From Bdellovibrionales bacterium RIFCSPHIGHO2_01_FULL_40_29 (lineage in GTDB: Bacteria; Bdellovibrionota; Bdellovibrionia; Bdellovibrionales; Bdellovibrionaceae), in NCBI GenBank assembly GCA_001771815.1, contig MEPU01000013.1, positions 372,001 through 436,000 of the forward strand: 64,000 bases of DNA, given 5' to 3'. The notes under the pieces were generated by a model. That model searched no databases. It saw only the letters and a list, made by a program, of their open reading frames with translations, and was not told the origin of the DNA. Positions 63,965 through 64,000 of the stretch are shown piece after piece. Both the position numbers and the translations under genes were made by a program. The stretch's first letter is position 1; each line of letters starts with the position of its first letter.

Positions 63965-64000
63965 TTGTTTTCTAAATTGAACTATTAATTTTTATTAAAA

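Overview
The window reads as a chromosome segment of a Bdellovibrio-like predatory bacterium (Bdellovibrionota), AT-rich by eye. The best evidence is at 42.5-52.1 kb. A Tad/Flp (type IVb) pilus operon ends in a YD/RHS-repeat secreted protein followed by a very small secreted protein. This is the arrangement of the B. bacteriovorus host-interaction (hit) locus, bd0109-bd0108, beside its flp genes. A secreted trypsin, a secreted phospholipase D-like protein, many small exported proteins and FliA (sigma-28)-like promoters fit the same picture. No phage, CRISPR array, rRNA or insertion sequence is visible.

Layout. 0-4 kb: a partial lipoprotein, an N6-adenine methyltransferase, two small unknown genes and a secreted PLD-family protein. 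4.1-14.75 kb (minus strand): a tightly packed seven-gene glycan-type operon, in order of transcription an AsnB-like protein without the glutaminase cysteine, a short nucleotide-sugar dehydrogenase, GT2, a heparinase-like toroid protein, a standard AsnB, a radical SAM protein and a GT39/ArnT-like membrane transferase. 14.8-21.6 kb (plus strand, divergent): a short SxtJ-like protein, a 49-aa DUF5989/SxtK-like protein, a NodU/CmcH-type O-carbamoyltransferase, an SGNH protein, a cupin, a PP-loop ATPase, an unknown protein and a second PP-loop ATPase. A third PP-loop protein, with a Tat-like leader, converges on them (21.6-22.6 kb). This 18-kb block is the most unusual part of the window: it holds five PP-loop/asparagine-synthetase-type proteins and probably makes and decorates a surface glycan or a small amide-containing molecule.

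22.7-28.7 kb: an amidase/Na+-symporter pair, an acyltransferase and small secreted proteins, including a tandem paralogous pair. 28.8-35.9 kb: a predicted regulator behind a strong FliA-type promoter, tRNA-Ser(GCU), tRNA-Arg(ACG), an AlkD-like protein, tRNA-Asn(GUU), a two-gene membrane/PilZ-like unit, a response regulator, two divergent outer-membrane barrels and a trypsin. 36.1-39.5 kb: heat-shock genes hsp20, groES and groEL with a sigma-32-like promoter. A 138-bp element bounded by 21-bp perfect inverted repeats follows groEL.

39.7-52.1 kb: a large outer-membrane protein, a CheY-like regulator, small exported proteins, then the hit/Tad locus. Its motor gene is a natural TadZ(ParA)-TadA(CpaF) fusion, and the flp pilin has a FliA-like promoter. 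52.3-64 kb: hpt-TPR-bamD, a TPR/SH3 membrane protein, an operon for ornithine/arginine succinylation (aminotransferase, M20 hydrolase, astA, astD) ending in mltG, then a nitroreductase and dusB.

Functional names come from motifs and gene order read by eye. No database search was possible.
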